Positions 11,042-23,034 of a stretch of 64,000 bases of DNA are shown here, piece by piece; position 1 is the stretch's first letter, and each line of letters begins with the position of its first letter. Where the stretch lies: contig NC_058495.1 in assembly GCF_020382885.2 (NCBI RefSeq), positions 21,186,127 to 21,250,126 on the forward strand. Reading direction: 5' to 3'. The DNA comes from Scatophagus argus (taxonomy: Eukaryota; Chordata; Actinopteri; Scatophagidae). Under the pieces are notes generated by a model, which had not been told where the DNA came from, searched no databases, and saw only the letters and a program-made list of their open reading frames with translations. The position numbers and the translations under genes are program-made.

Positions 11042-13015
11042 TCACACCGCGGTGGAGCAGCACCCCGAGGAGCTATGTTTCTGCAGCAAAGACATGCGGC
11101 TGAAGGTGCGAGAGCAGATGCTGCACTGGTACTTCTTCACCTCGGCGTGGGTCTGCAGGTGAGCCCGCAGGTTGGAGCGGTCAGCAAAGGCCCGGTTGCA
11201 GTGGGGGCAGGAGAACGGGCGCTCACCTGAATCAGAGAGAGGGAGGAAACACACGTCATATAACTTAACTGGCCCTCCTTTTATATGTGGCTTTAATGGC
11301 AGTCCTTTTAATGGCAACAGTCAGGCGTCTCTGAGTTCACAAGAGCCTTCAATTAACACCTCACACACACACAAACACTCACACTCTGAGGATAATGAAG
11401 AAGCACACGGTATGCTGGTGGGGTCAGAGCCTGACTGAGTTAGCATGATTCAATCAGCGGCAAATGAGATTAGCACGCTAACAAGTTGCAGCGGGCACTA
11501 AGTGCTCAGTGATAGCAGAGAGCCTTCAGGCATTCCTTTAAAACTTTTGTCACTCTTGTGTCCCCAATCCGCTTGTCTTCCCCAGCAGCCGTGATAAGAT
11601 AATTAGCCGACGAGTCATTGTTGGTGGGACATTAAACACAATGAGTGATCAATGAGCTCAGGGTCCACAGAGGGCTTCCCTGTGTGATAATGTCTGCTGA
11701 TCAACCGTTTGAGCTCATCAAATTGATTGTCATGGATATCCTGCTCCTTCACTTTACAACCCAAATGATCAAGGAGTGACCTGCTAACTCACAATGACAG
11801 CAACTCAAATGTAGATTTTAGGCTTTGTGGCAACATGTACGCCGATCTCTTCACACATGACCCAAAAAATCAACTGGAAGGCTGTTTAATGTTGTGGAAT
11901 ATCTTCAGGTGTGGGTCTTACCTGTGTGCGTGCGGATGTGGCCGCGCAGCAGCCACGGCCTGGAGAAAGCCTTTCCACAGGTGGTGCACACACAGGGCAG
12001 GGTGTGTGAGCGGATGTGCATCTTCAGAGCCCCGAGGCTGGTGTACTCTTTTGGGCAGTGTTTGCAGAGGAAGGCTGGCCTCGCTGCTGTGACGGGGGCC
12101 TCCCTCTCCTCCTCCTCCTCAGGGGGGCTGATATGAGGCATAACACCGGTGCATTTCATCCGCTGGCGAGGGGCATAAGTGTGGACGGGCTCTGGGCTGG
12201 GGGGGTCTGAGGTGCGTCCTTCATCCTCCTCTCCACAACTGCTAGCGCTGCTGCTGAGGCTGGATGGGGAGCTGAGGTCCAGGGGTCCCGGGGTGGCAGG
12301 GGGCTCTGTTTGGGAGGTGGGCAGGTAGAGGGTGGGCAGGACACTCAGGTCCCACACTAGACCTGTTGTGAGGCAGGTGGCAGTGGAGGTGTTGTCCCCT
12401 GATGGGAGCTCGGCGAGAGGATACCTCTCCAGTGAAGTGTCTGAGAGGAAGGAGAGGATGGTTCAAACATGCATAAGCACAAAAGAAGTCACATGACAAC
12501 TGACTGAATTACAGAGCAGACAACAATTTACAATTTGAAAAACGTTTTGCAAACTTTCACCAAGTGCACCTATATTTTCTGTACGTATTTTGGTGACACG
12601 TTCTCGTTTTTTCTCAGCAGTTAATGAGCATAAAGCTGGAGCCACGGGAAGGTTTCATGGGCCGTTTCCTCCCACGTATTCACAAGAGCTTGTAACATGA
12701 ATGGAGCTCTGTCTGGTCGCAGAAAGGGGGGAAAAGTGCATCTAACGGACCCCGACTTGAACGGGGAGTAGCCGGGTTTGTAGTCAGATAAGACACTAAA
12801 AGTACGAAGTAGTTTATTCCCCAAACTAAAAAAAAAGTCGCAACCACACTTAAGAAAACAGGTGGTTTTCAATAGTTTGCGCACTTACGAAAAGATCTTT
12901 TCACAATTCAAACAAGGAATAAAAATCTTCTCAACTCACCATTCTGACATTCCAGTTCACTGTAATTTGGCTTCTGTTTAGCGAAGTACTTTTTGACCAA
13001 GAAAGATCGAGGCAT
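11042..13015 (-). CDS. snai1: Snail family zinc-finger transcriptional repressor
   Basis: Three coding exons, 12940-13015, 11922-12440 and 11042-11226, join at GT-AG sites in phases 1 and 1 to give 259 aa. The protein starts with the SNAG repression motif [11 protein letters not shown], used by Snail proteins to recruit LSD1/CoREST-type co-repressors. A Ser/Pro-rich middle and four zinc fingers follow at about residues 151-171, 177-197, 205-225 and 233-253. The last finger ends H...C, as in Snail. The nuclear protein binds E-boxes, represses E-cadherin and drives mesoderm and neural-crest cell movement. The length matches the family (about 260 aa). An acidic degron-like DEGRTS lies at 98-103. 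The start is the only ATG that gives SNAG at the N-terminus. Which teleost snai1 paralogue (a or b) it is was not decided. Confidence 0.93.
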
Positions 13016-13950
13016 TGTCCTTGTGAATGTGCGTAAAAGTATCCTGTGGTCACGACGCACAGTTTCTACAAGCGCGAGGAGGGAGGAAAAAAAAAAGTAA
13101 ATCAAGTCGTTTTCCTCAGGATCCACAGGAAACCGAAAAATATCCTCCTAGAGTCCACAAGTTGGAGTGGACTTGAGCAGAAAAGTGTGTGTGTGTGCAG
13201 CTTTCCTGAAATGACTAAATGCTGGCCTCTGTTCTGAAATACTCCGACACAGGCGGTAAGGGGTGTGCTCGCCCCGAGGGCCCTCCCCACCTCCCATATC
13301 ACCGCTCAAGTGCGCAGGATGAAGCCATCACACTCACACACTTTACAACAACAAAAACACGAGTCTCGCAGCGTTTACACACAGAAATCCACTGGTGTTG
13401 ATCCGGAGACAAGAAAAGGTGAATGGACAGTAGCGAATTCTTCTAATTGCTGCCTGTAAATAAATAAATTATGAGCACCTACTTCGGCGCGGTGTGGTTC
13501 AGTTACGCAGATCTGTACGCTACCTGCCTGTAAATGGGATGAAGAACAGTTTACCGGTCAAGGTGCTTACTCTAATACAGTTTTCATACACCACAGCTCC
13601 TTATGGATGCAAGGCCTGCAGGACACGTCGCCACTCTGCCAGTGTAGATGAACAGTCACGTCCACATTCATGCCTCAGATTAATTTAAAGTCTCCTTTAT
13701 TTCATCTAATGTGCACAAATTTGGATAAGTCTGACCAATGGTTATGGACCTGTTCTCATACAATCAGTCACCATCAATCACTTCTCCCATTTTGTGAATT
13801 AGGAAGAGTTTGGGTTACTGAGCAGGATATTTTTTGATAGATTCCCACTTTCACTGCACTGAAGTTAAGACGACTGAAGGAAGGAATTGAGATTGGAAAT
13901 ATTGCTTTTAGACTGACTCCTGTTGTAAGATGGCTACGGCCTCAATTTGG

Positions 13951-13958
13951 TGACGTCA
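13951..13958. promoter_or_regulatory. Palindromic CRE-like site TGACGTCA
   Basis: This is the full CREB/ATF consensus TGACGTCA, about 0.9 kb upstream of both the snai1 start and the tp53inp2 first exon. Function is inferred from the motif only. Confidence 0.35.
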
Positions 13959-14631
13959 CGGCTTCGGCAGACCCGCAAAACATTATTTAGATAGGCACAA
14001 CCGGAGATCCTCAGTGGAGAGACTGCGCCATCTTCTGGAAGAAAGTGGATAGTGACACAATCCCCAGTGAACACTGGGGGGCGCCGTTGCAAGCCTGTTT
14101 TTTTTTTCCTGTATCTCGTTCAGTTAGAAAAAAGAAGAAGCTGTTTTCCTCACCACCACATCTTTATTAAAACATATGGACAGTTGAACGGCAGTAAACA
14201 GTGAGCAAGACATTTTAAAAACAGTAAGCACTTAACCGTTGGGAATTTGACTGCTAGATGAACAGGACTGAGATGAAATAGTAAACATTAACACCGGATA
14301 AACTGATGTGAGGGTGAGGATTTTTCTAAAGACATAGAAAATCCCTCCAATTTGATTTAGATTTGTCCACAAATCTAAAAATGTCTGTGTGTAAGCAACA
14401 CAAAAAGTTTTGCTTTGATGATGTGTTTTCTGTTATGATTTGCTGTCAGATTTCAGACAATTGTCGTTACTGAATTTGAATTGAATTGTAACTCTGACAG
14501 AGCTTGAGTGCTAATTACAGTTCACATGCTTTGTCCCCTCGCACTCAAGAAGGTCTACTCAGTGTATTACTACAGTAAATGGAGATAAAGAAACTGAGTA
14601 CATGTCTCCAGAATAATAGGCTAAAATTTAA

Positions 14632-14635
<4 letters not shown>

Positions 14636-14663
<28 letters not shown>
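14636..14663. repeat. (AC)n microsatellite
   Basis: This is a pure CA tract of about 28 bp in the spacer upstream of tp53inp2. Confidence 0.9.
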
Positions 14664-14665
<2 letters not shown>

Positions 14666-14857
14666 GCGTATGTAGTCAAACAGCTCGATATTAAGGAATA
14701 ATTTGATATAGACAGCATTCCTGTCGCTATAATTAATGATGCTTTTTACACAGTTAATGAACGTGAACGTACCGTATAGGTTTAAAATTTGTTATCTTGA
14801 CAGCAGCCTTTGGTCTGCGTTAGTCTCAAATCAAACCACGGGCTCAGTCTGCGGCCG

Positions 14858-14897
14858 CTGATTGGTCGGTTCCTCGCGGTGGGCGGGGAAATGGGCG
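14858..14897 (+). promoter_or_regulatory. tp53inp2 promoter: inverted CCAAT box and GC box
   Basis: ATTGG (an inverted CCAAT) at 14861-14865 and GGGCGGGG at 14881-14888 lie close together in a GC-rich patch. A probable untranslated first exon follows and ends at a GTAAGG donor after 15075. Binding by NF-Y and Sp factors is inferred from the motifs. Confidence 0.5.
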
Positions 14898-15975
14898 TGT
14901 CTTCTGCTGTCTGTGATCAGTTGGAGATTTGAAATACAGAACAACAACAGTCCGTTTTTTCCTGACATTTCCAGGCTTTCCAAGGCTCATCAACAATTTA
15001 TGGTGCCAGTGAAAATTTACAAATTGACACTTGACGCTATGGTCTGCGACTGAAAGCTGGAAGCGCTAACAGCAGGTAAGGACACTGCAGAGCTACAGCT
15101 AATGTACAGAAAATTTACGACTGTGTGCGTTAGACAATAAAGAGGCAACAATTACAGTATCATCGATGTTGACATTAGCGACACATTTTATTTGATTGCA
15201 ATCCCCAAACTGGATTTGATTGTGCTGGCTGTCACTGGTTGTCTCGGGTTAGTTTGGTTGAAGCAGTGTTAAAAGGATATGTTAACGTTACTGCAAATAA
15301 GGACTCTGCGTGACCCAGATACGCGACCACAACAGCCTGTAGCGACACATTTAAACTGAATTCAGTCAGTGAGACAAGTCTGATTCAACAAGGAGCTGAT
15401 TTCTGTGGCCGCAGTGGTGTTTTTAATTCAAATGTTCCTCCCAGTATTTCTGTCAAATGTACCGCACTGCACTGAAAACACAACAGGGAAGAACAGTATG
15501 GTGCGAAAGTAGCTCAGTGCCAGTTATTGATTATGTGCAATGGCTTAACATAGAAACGTCTCAGTCCATTGAAAGGTGCAGATCAGGCTTTGCACTGACA
15601 AGATGTTTGATAAAAGGAGCCCCTCCCCCCATTTATCCAGCCACAGATGGACCCTAACAATGCAAGTCTTGGGCAGTGGGCCCAAACCACTGTATTACAA
15701 GAAATTTCATTGGATATCTTAGTCAGCTGACCTACATTGTTTGAATTTTGAAATATGATAATGAAGGAAGGGTCTCTTGGCATCACCCACTCCCAAACAG
15801 TCAAAGAGGGATTAGAGTTAGCGTTACAGGGAGAAGTGAACATGCTGTGAGACAATATTCTGCTTGTCTTTGACAGATAAAAACTCTTGTAACACCTGAG
15901 CTTGCTGCTGAACAAAGACAAGAGGGAAGACAGAGACAACAGCAAAGACAAAGAGAGGACAAAGAGAAAGCAGCA

Positions 15976-17113
15976 ATGTTCAAAACGATCGCCCGTCTGA
16001 TTTTTGGGGCAGAGGAGCAGAGCTCTGAAGATGTCAAGTCTGGAGAAGTGGTGGAAGAAGAGTGGCTTGTCGTAAATCATCAAGGTCAGTCACGGAGCAT
16101 GTTATTTTCATGTGTACAATCTCGTTAACATAGCTCTATATGTGTGCAGTGGTACAAATTTAAAGGCATTTTTGTAGATTATTCTGATGTTTTAATCCTT
16201 ACAACAACACACTGCTGTCCACGTTAAATAGTGGAGCTTCTTCTTCACAAAGAGGGGCCCTGGCAGTGTGTTGAACTTATTCATAAACTCATAACTATTC
16301 ATAATCTGGCAAATTACACAAAAGTTTATGTAATCGCATTGATGCGCACTGAACTGCAGAGTGATGTGACTGCAACATCACGGCAGACTCATGATGGACG
16401 ACCTGCCTGTAAGTTGAGGCAATGAAACAGTGAAAACATACGTCTCTAAAATCCATTCTTAACGTTATGCATATCTCATATGTAAGTTCGTTAGATTTTT
16501 TTTCAATAATTTACCTGTTATTCATTTATCTGGAGAGGGGCACAATTACTTACTGTGTGACAAAGCTCCTTTCTGTGTCCACAGAGGCACGTTCGGCAGA
16601 AAACCAGGTTGCGGAGCTGACCGACACCCAACCATCCGACTCGGCTCTTCGCGGAGACGCAGTTGCAAGCACGGAAACTGACATCAGGTGATGGAATAGG
16701 ATAAATCCCTTTTGTCCACGTTTACAATTTCAACATTGAGAAACCGCTACCTTTACAATCTTTGCAATTAATGCACGAGCTGATTCCAATTCTGTTTCAC
16801 TTCGCTAATGATACTGATGACTCTCAAAGCTTTTAGATTCACACGCTTGCTTGTGTTTCCCTCCAGTGTTTTAGATCCAGAGCCCACAGTTCAAAGCAGC
16901 AGCGCCTCCAGTCAAGCCATCACAGGCTCCGTTTCTCAGCCAAAAGCCTTGCTAGAAGTCACGCAGTTAACCTGCATCCAGAAGACTAAGACCTGGGCAG
17001 ATCGACACCACGTGACTCGTAACAGCATTCAGCGCCAGAACCGTGTTCGCCAAGGAGTCCAGCATCACTTCTTCCATCTCCAACAGCCAGGACATCGCAA
17101 CCTCTGCCACTGA
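15976..17113 (+). CDS. tp53inp2: TP53INP2-like autophagy and transcription cofactor (short form)
   Basis: Three coding exons, 15976-16084, 16585-16687 and 16867-17113, join in phases 1 and 2 to give 152 aa. An untranslated exon probably ends at 15075. The N-terminus MFKTIARLIFGAEE and the acidic EEEWLVVN segment match the start and LC3-interacting region (W-x-x-[LIV]) of TP53INP1/2. The C-terminal RNSIQRQNRVRQG matches the basic tail that, in TP53INP2, drives nuclear/nucleolar targeting. The family couples nuclear receptor co-activation to autophagosome formation. Human TP53INP2 is 220 aa; the conserved central segments ESWFVTPP and LLIEHPSMSVY are absent here and were not found in the introns. 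Assignment over TP53INP1 rests on ggt7 lying next door, as in human. Confidence 0.75.
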
Positions 17114-17444
17114 AGCTCCAGTTAAACAAAGCACCTACTATAATAACACACATCTTAGTACTGTGTAGATTTAACCTATTCCAACACTTGACAACACTTC
17201 CCAGGTAGTAGGCAACTACATTACTTGTACTTGTACTGTATATGAATTTTGAATGAAGATGTTCATCTCATGAAATGGGACGCATCATGTTTTCTTGTGT
17301 GTGCATGTGAGTTAATACATGTGGATGAGAAATGTGCAGCCTATGCAAAATGTGTCCTCTAACATTTTGGAGAACGTGATGTGATTTGTGTATCAACATG
17401 CATTTACCTTCATCTTCTTGGATTAAAACCTTTTTTTATATGGC

Positions 17445-17450
17445 AATAAA
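17445..17450 (+). other. Poly(A) signal of tp53inp2
   Basis: AATAAA lies 332 bp after the stop codon and about 215 bp before the first ggt7 codon. The two genes are therefore tightly packed head to tail. Confidence 0.7.
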
Positions 17451-17665
17451 AACAACGACTTTTCAGTGTTTGCTTTATTGATTCATCGAATTATTATGTC
17501 CAAATGACATTGAATGGCCCACAGTTTGGCCAACACAAAAGCTGAGATCTCATTGGTTGGGAGGTAATTGCACCTGCTGTCAGTGATTATGTGTTAAGAT
17601 GAGGGAAAGGTGAACTTTATGGACAATAAAAGAAGGTCTGTTGTGTTCTGTTAACCTTGTCCTGC

Positions 17666-20600
17666 ATGAATACACGGAGGATGGATATTACTCTGGAAAC
17701 AAAACTTAATCAGCAGTCAACATTCAATTATGAAAGTTTTTCTGGTGCATCTCAGTTCATGGATGGCTCATCTTCAGGTGTCTTCTCCTGTGGCTTGAAT
17801 AAAACACCTGGTGAGAGATACAGTTAATGATTTACAGTCCCAGCTCCCAGTACACAGGATCCTGCTGTGTTTTTCTGCAACTGATTTACTCTTTCCATGA
17901 TGCCAACGTGCAACATTGGGAGTAAATCACCAGATTACAGGGCAAAGGAAGAAAGACTGGTGTGGATCTCTGAGTCTTGAGGACCTGGGGTGAAAACCAT
18001 TTAATGACTATCAAATCCAAAACATTTTCCTCTATGGTAAATGTTTAGCCTTTGTCTCTGTGCTGCTGCCGCAGATATCAGCCACTTCCCAAAGGAGATT
18101 CCTCTGAAACAGCTGGCCTCCGGTAGCCCAGATTTGTTAGACGGAAGCCTGTCTGAGCTCAAAGAGTCAGATGAAGACCTCTCCAGTCAGGACACACTCA
18201 TGCCTGTCTATGCTGCGTCGGTCATCTTCGCTCTTGGAGTGACCATTGCCCTGATTCTGCATAATTACCTGGGGGAAAATGTGGTATGTCATGCCATATG
18301 CGTAAGTATTGACCTCAAGCACATTATTTATCCTCATTAGGGTTATTTCTTAGGTGTCTGTGAAAGGTGTGTTAGTGTCAGATCACGAGGACTGCACTGC
18401 ACTCGGCCAGAGAGTCCTTCATGATCGTGGATCCAGTGTGGATGCAGCCATCGTTGCCGCCCTGTGCTTGGGTGTTGTGCATCCACATGTGTCAGGTGTT
18501 GGTGGGTATGTGACTGACCCGTTGTTGTTGAAATATACATAGATGTGTCTGATCACAAATTCACCCTTTGCTCACTCTCTTTCTGTAGAGGTGGGGTGAT
18601 GCTGGTTCATGACATTCACAAGAATGAAACCAGGGTGATAAATTTCCAGGGAGCTGCGCCCAAAGCACTTAAAGAAAACATGCTACAAAATGCTTCAGAA
18701 CTAAAGGTAATAAAGGTTTGAAGGGGAATACAATTCATTATTTTTATCATAATCTGACAGTTTGTCATTTAGGCAGGTCTGTACGTGGGAGTGCCAGGTA
18801 TGCTCAGAGGGTTACGCCGTGCTCACAGCCTGTATGGGAGGTAAAATACTTTAAGTAAAGTGCAATTTATCTGCCGTTTTGTCTTTTCCCTCTACCTTTA
18901 AGTCAAACATGTTTTACCATGAAATCTCTGTAGTCTATCATGGGAGGATGTGATCACTCGAGTTGCTGCTGTTGCCAAAAAAGGATTCAATGTGTCTTTC
19001 AGTCTTGGTGAGTCAAACTTAATCACTTTCTCAAAATACTGGTGTTGTCTGAGGGTGATTTGCCAGGATGTGACTCATTCATGTATTTCTACAGCTGAGG
19101 CTATATCAAAGGTCAAAAGAGAGCAGCTATCGCAACGTTTCAGGGACTTGTTCCTCCCAGGTGGCCGAGCTCTGCAACCTGGTGCATTTCTGAGGATGCC
19201 CGGGCTGGCTGGAGTCCTTGAGGCCGATCTGTCAAGCTTCTATGATGGGGACTTCTCACAAGAAATAGAGTATGAGGTGAATGACATCCACACATTAAGT
19301 GGACCTGGTGTGTTCTTGAGCAAAATTAAAATTTGCTTTTGATCTGTGTTGAGCAACTGAAAATGTCATTCAAATGTCAGTGAATGTCAATGTCAGCAAC
19401 GGTGTGTTCATACAAAGGTGCGAGCTAACGGAGGAGTCCTGAGCAGAGACGACATCAGTAACTACAGTGCACAAGTGCAACAGCCAGTGGAAGGCTTGTT
19501 TGGTGGTAAAAAAACTAAATTAACACACTGAATAAATGGATTGTGTTCCTGATACATTCATTTACATTGCTTTACTTCTTGTCTTAGAATTTATTATCCA
19601 AGTTCCTCCTCCCCCATCTGTTGGTGCAGCGTTGATATCAGCGATCAAAGTCTTGGAGGCCTTCCATACAAACACTGATAATCAAACACACAGATGGATT
19701 GTTGAGGTGTTGGAAAGCTTAATGCGTTTTTTTGTTTTGCTTTGTTTTGTTTTTTTGTATCGTGGACTGGCTGCACTTCTACATAAAAATGACTTGTTTC
19801 TCCCCGTTAAGGCTCTGAAAAGAGCTTTAGCTATGGCCAGTGGATTGGGTGACCCAAAACATAACTCTTCTTTGACTGAGCTGCTCTCTGACATGCTGAG
19901 GTAAACTAAACTGAAGAATCACAGTGATTTGGCCTGCAACTACACATTGTTGTCCATACTGACTAAATGATAAATTGTTTTGTCTATGAAAAGTCAGAAA
20001 GTAGCAAGAATTGCCTTTAAAATCAGAGCACAAAGGGAAGACTTCAAATGTCTGGTTTTATCCAACCAACTGTCTAAAATCCAGCAATTTTCGGCTGACT
20101 GTTACATATGAGAAAGAAAAGCAACCTCAGAACATTTGGCATGTTTATATATTAAAAGTAGTTTCTTGTCATTTCAGTCCATAATACTTTTAATATGTCA
20201 TCATTTCTGTGCCAACCCTACTGCACTGCGCCAAATTAACCCATCAGGACGTCAAGCATTTCCTGTTCACTTTCTCTCTGCTCTGGCTAAAGCAAGAGTC
20301 AAGCTGAAGTGATTCGCCAGAGGACCAGTGACTTAACTGATAACTCCTCGCAGACGCACCTGACAGCCGGAGAAGCAGTAGTCATGGGACCGGATGACCT
20401 GATGGTGTCTGTATCAAGGTGAAGGTGTTACCGTCTACAATCTGGCACAAATGATTGCACCAGGAGGATATGTGTGGTATGTGCTGCTGGGCACACTGAC
20501 ATTCGTTTATCTTTATCTATTGTCTTTGTTTTTATATGATCTTGCAGTTCCTTGTGCGGGCCATTTGGGAGCAGAATCATAACGACGTCAGGCGTTATTC

Positions 20601-21325
20601 TCAACAGCCTCATCCTTGACTTCTCCTGGCCAGACGAAACCCGTGGACAGCTCTCAGTCAACCAGGTGGCAATCTCATGCAATAAGATCATAAAGTGACA
20701 GAGTATTGTTTTACATATGGCTCACTATTTGCTATTTTATGGTATAGAGAAACAGAGGTCAGAGGGGAAAGGCGCCAGTATAATTTCTAATGCCCACAAT
20801 AGTGGTGCCAGCATGGCATAAATGTGGGATCCGCGCAGCACTAAGCAGTTCAGGTGGACTGAAGAGTTTGGCTCAGGTTTGACTGCGTTACATCATACAA
20901 GTTTGCATTATGTTTCAGTGGAAGGTGTTAGGAATCCTTAAAGCAAGGACATTTACAATTCAGACTTTTTGTGTGCTTTAGGTGTTGATCGATGTGCTTT
21001 CCCTTCATAAAGAGAAAACGACAGCCTCTCCCTGAAGAGACTCCCTCCCCACCTCCAGTCAAATAGACTTCTTGTTGGCTGTAAGTATGAAACAACAGGA
21101 TAGTCAGTATCTGACCTATTGCCTTTACTGCTATTATCTTAGTCATTTTTTTGTCATATTGGTAATTTCTCACTCATAGCTGAGTTTCCAGGAGGGAGTG
21201 TGCAGTTTCTGCATGAAAAGGACCACAATGTTCAAAGAGTGAAGACAAACTCTTCTGTCCAGGAGATCGTGAGAAACAAAGACACCATTGGAGCCATAAA
21301 ACACACTCAATTACCTGATAGTTAA
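17666..21325 (+). pseudogene. ggt7: Gamma-glutamyltransferase 7 gene, 3' end apparently decayed
   Basis: Fifteen exons were matched to GGT7, a type II membrane member of the gamma-glutamyltransferase family. Exons 1-12 (17666-17810, 18075-18283, 18354-18505, 18589-18706, 18773-18840, 18934-19007, 19095-19276, 19418-19505, 19588-19706, 19812-19900, 20299-20418, 20548-20665) are open, with matching phases and GT-AG sites. They give 494 codons with one membrane segment (about residues 92-112, ASVIFALGVTIALIL) and the GSSVDAA and VPPPPSVGAAL family motifs. Exon 13 (20748-20876) has TAA at 20781-20783 inside an otherwise conserved PV-FLMPTIVV peptide. Exon 14 (20982-21080) has TGA at 21033-21035. 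Exon 14 ends in phase 0, but exon 15 (21180-21325) reads as GGT7 only in phase 1. The open frame stops at 505 aa, against 662 in human, and loses much of the small subunit. In-frame ATGs at 17666 and 17681 are both possible starts. Assembly error is the alternative to true decay. Confidence 0.7.
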
Positions 21326-21363
21326 CCTTATTTTTATTGATCACACAAACTTTGTATATCATG

Positions 21364-21369
21364 AATAAA
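21364..21369 (+). other. Poly(A) signal of ggt7
   Basis: AATAAA lies 39 bp after the ancestral ggt7 stop codon, so the 3' processing signal is still in place. Confidence 0.55.
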
Positions 21370-22400
21370 TTCTATGGGCATATTATAAAGTTAATGGTTG
21401 GTTTTCTAAAGCGTTTGATCCTCTTAAGTTATTGTGATTATCAACCAGCAGAGGGGAGTCCTAAGGCAAAATTGTCTAATCTAATCTGATCTGATACTTG
21501 TTAGTTGTGTTTAAAACAAAACAAACAAACAAAAAGAAAGATAAAGTTTTATGCTGGCCGAGAACACGTGGACACTCTGAATTTGCACACTGAAGAAAAT
21601 GAGGGTTGTTATGTAAAAGCTGATGTTCAGTCAAGATACTGTCATCGTTCATACCAGCCGAATCACAAGGTAGGACATGTCACATGTGCAAAGTCTGCAC
21701 GCAGGCCAACATGTCACTCAAAACGCTGCACTCTTGGTTACTTGAAGCAGTTTGCTCAATAGAAAACATGTTGACACTGTATCTGGAGAGTGGCGTTTTG
21801 GGTGTCATAGTGATGCCCACCTCCCCTTGTGGGTTTTTGAGAGGACAAAGAAGTCTGTCAAAGCAGAAAATGGAAATTTGACTTAATTGAGCCGTAGCCT
21901 GAGACATTAAGACATTTTTTTTTTCTTTAATAATGTCAGATAGTGAAGTTTATGTCAGAAAAGCTCAGGCAACAATGAGACCACACTCAAATATCAAGAG
22001 ATGGATCAAACTCTGTGCTGTCTACATCGATATACAATGCAGACGGATGCACAAGATTCAAAATTCACACAGTATTTCTCATGAGAGCTGTAGCTTAAAA
22101 CCACATGCACTTCCTTTTATATAAATCCATGAAACTACAGTAAGAATATTTGGAATACTGAGCTGTGTTGAAGATTCATCTAAAATTTATTTAATCTTTA
22201 TCTTAATGTTGAAACACACACACACACACACACTTGGGCCACATGCTGCACGTTAATTTCCAGTTTTGAGTTAATTTGCTGGTTTCCTGCATATAAGCCG
22301 TATCGGCGCCTGTACTGATTGCATTTACGGACAGTTTCAATGTTTGAGAGAGCAGTTTCAGCCTGGGCGGAAAAGATGAGCGCTGCCAAGTGGGCGTTGA
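21370..22400. other. Spacer between ggt7 and cyldl
   Basis: No gene was recognised. The stretch is AT-rich, with a short CA repeat at about 22215-22232. Confidence 0.5.
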
Positions 22401-22418
22401 CGGTCACATGCAGGTCGG

Positions 22419-22560
22419 TATTTAAACGCCTGCAGGTTAGCTCACCTCGTCCGAGACAAGTGAAGAGGAAGAGGAGGTTTAACGCTGCGAGTGATTAATT
22501 CATGTGGCGATAATGGAGTAAAACCGTCGCAGCGCGATCGTCGTCCACAGATTAAAAACA
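22419..22560 (+). promoter_or_regulatory. cyldl core promoter and untranslated first exon (probable)
   Basis: A TATA-like TATTTAAA at 22419-22426 is followed by a GC-rich stretch that ends at a strong GTAAGT donor after 22560. The next acceptor, CTACAG, lies about 65 bp before the cyldl start codon. The first exon is therefore probably non-coding and starts near 22450. Confidence 0.5.
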
Positions 22561-23034
22561 GTAAGTAAATCAGGTCGGGGTTTGCATGTTTTCCAAGGCT
22601 AAACCGACTCTTGTAATGAATGTTGGAAATTAGAAATGTGTTGGAGTGAGTGGAGCAGCTCGGTTTGTTTATTTAACGAGGTGGAGTGTTTTTTCTTTTA
22701 CATTACATATTCAAGCTAGCTCCTGTATGGACTTTTGTAAAAGTTTTTCCACCATATTTTTTTTATTTAGGTGTTGCTGTCTTCATATGTTTATAGATTT
22801 TAGCGAGATTTTATGTGTTGGTGTTTGTACTGTCCGTGACACTGAGTGTTGTTTGACATTCAGTTTGTGTAATTTATTTTTTTGCCCCCCTTTAATCAAT
22901 AAACGTTGACCTTAGCTAGCAGCTGCTGTAGGCTACTGTTGTGATATCACGTACCCCTGCTTCTACAGGTTGGCTGCTTAAATAAGGACAATACCTGCTC
23001 AGATACTGCTTTAACACACCGTGTGGGGGGTTCA

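Larger units (their letters stand above)
13016..14850. other. snai1 upstream region and intergenic spacer
   Basis: The interval lies between the divergently transcribed snai1 and tp53inp2 genes. It should contain the snai1 5'UTR and promoter, but no clear TATA box is visible directly upstream. It holds a palindromic CRE (13951-13958), a small CCCCAGTG-AA-CACTGGGG hairpin (14062-14079) and a CA repeat (14636-14663). No gene was recognised in it. Confidence 0.5.

Noticed and set aside
14062-14079. A small CCCCAGTG-AA-CACTGGGG hairpin
   Set aside because: The arms are only 8 bp and there is no T-run or other context to give it a role.
15583-16083. A 166-codon minus-strand frame with Leu/Ser runs
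   Set aside because: It lies antisense to the first tp53inp2 coding exon and its purine-rich upstream sequence; the Leu/Ser runs are compositional.
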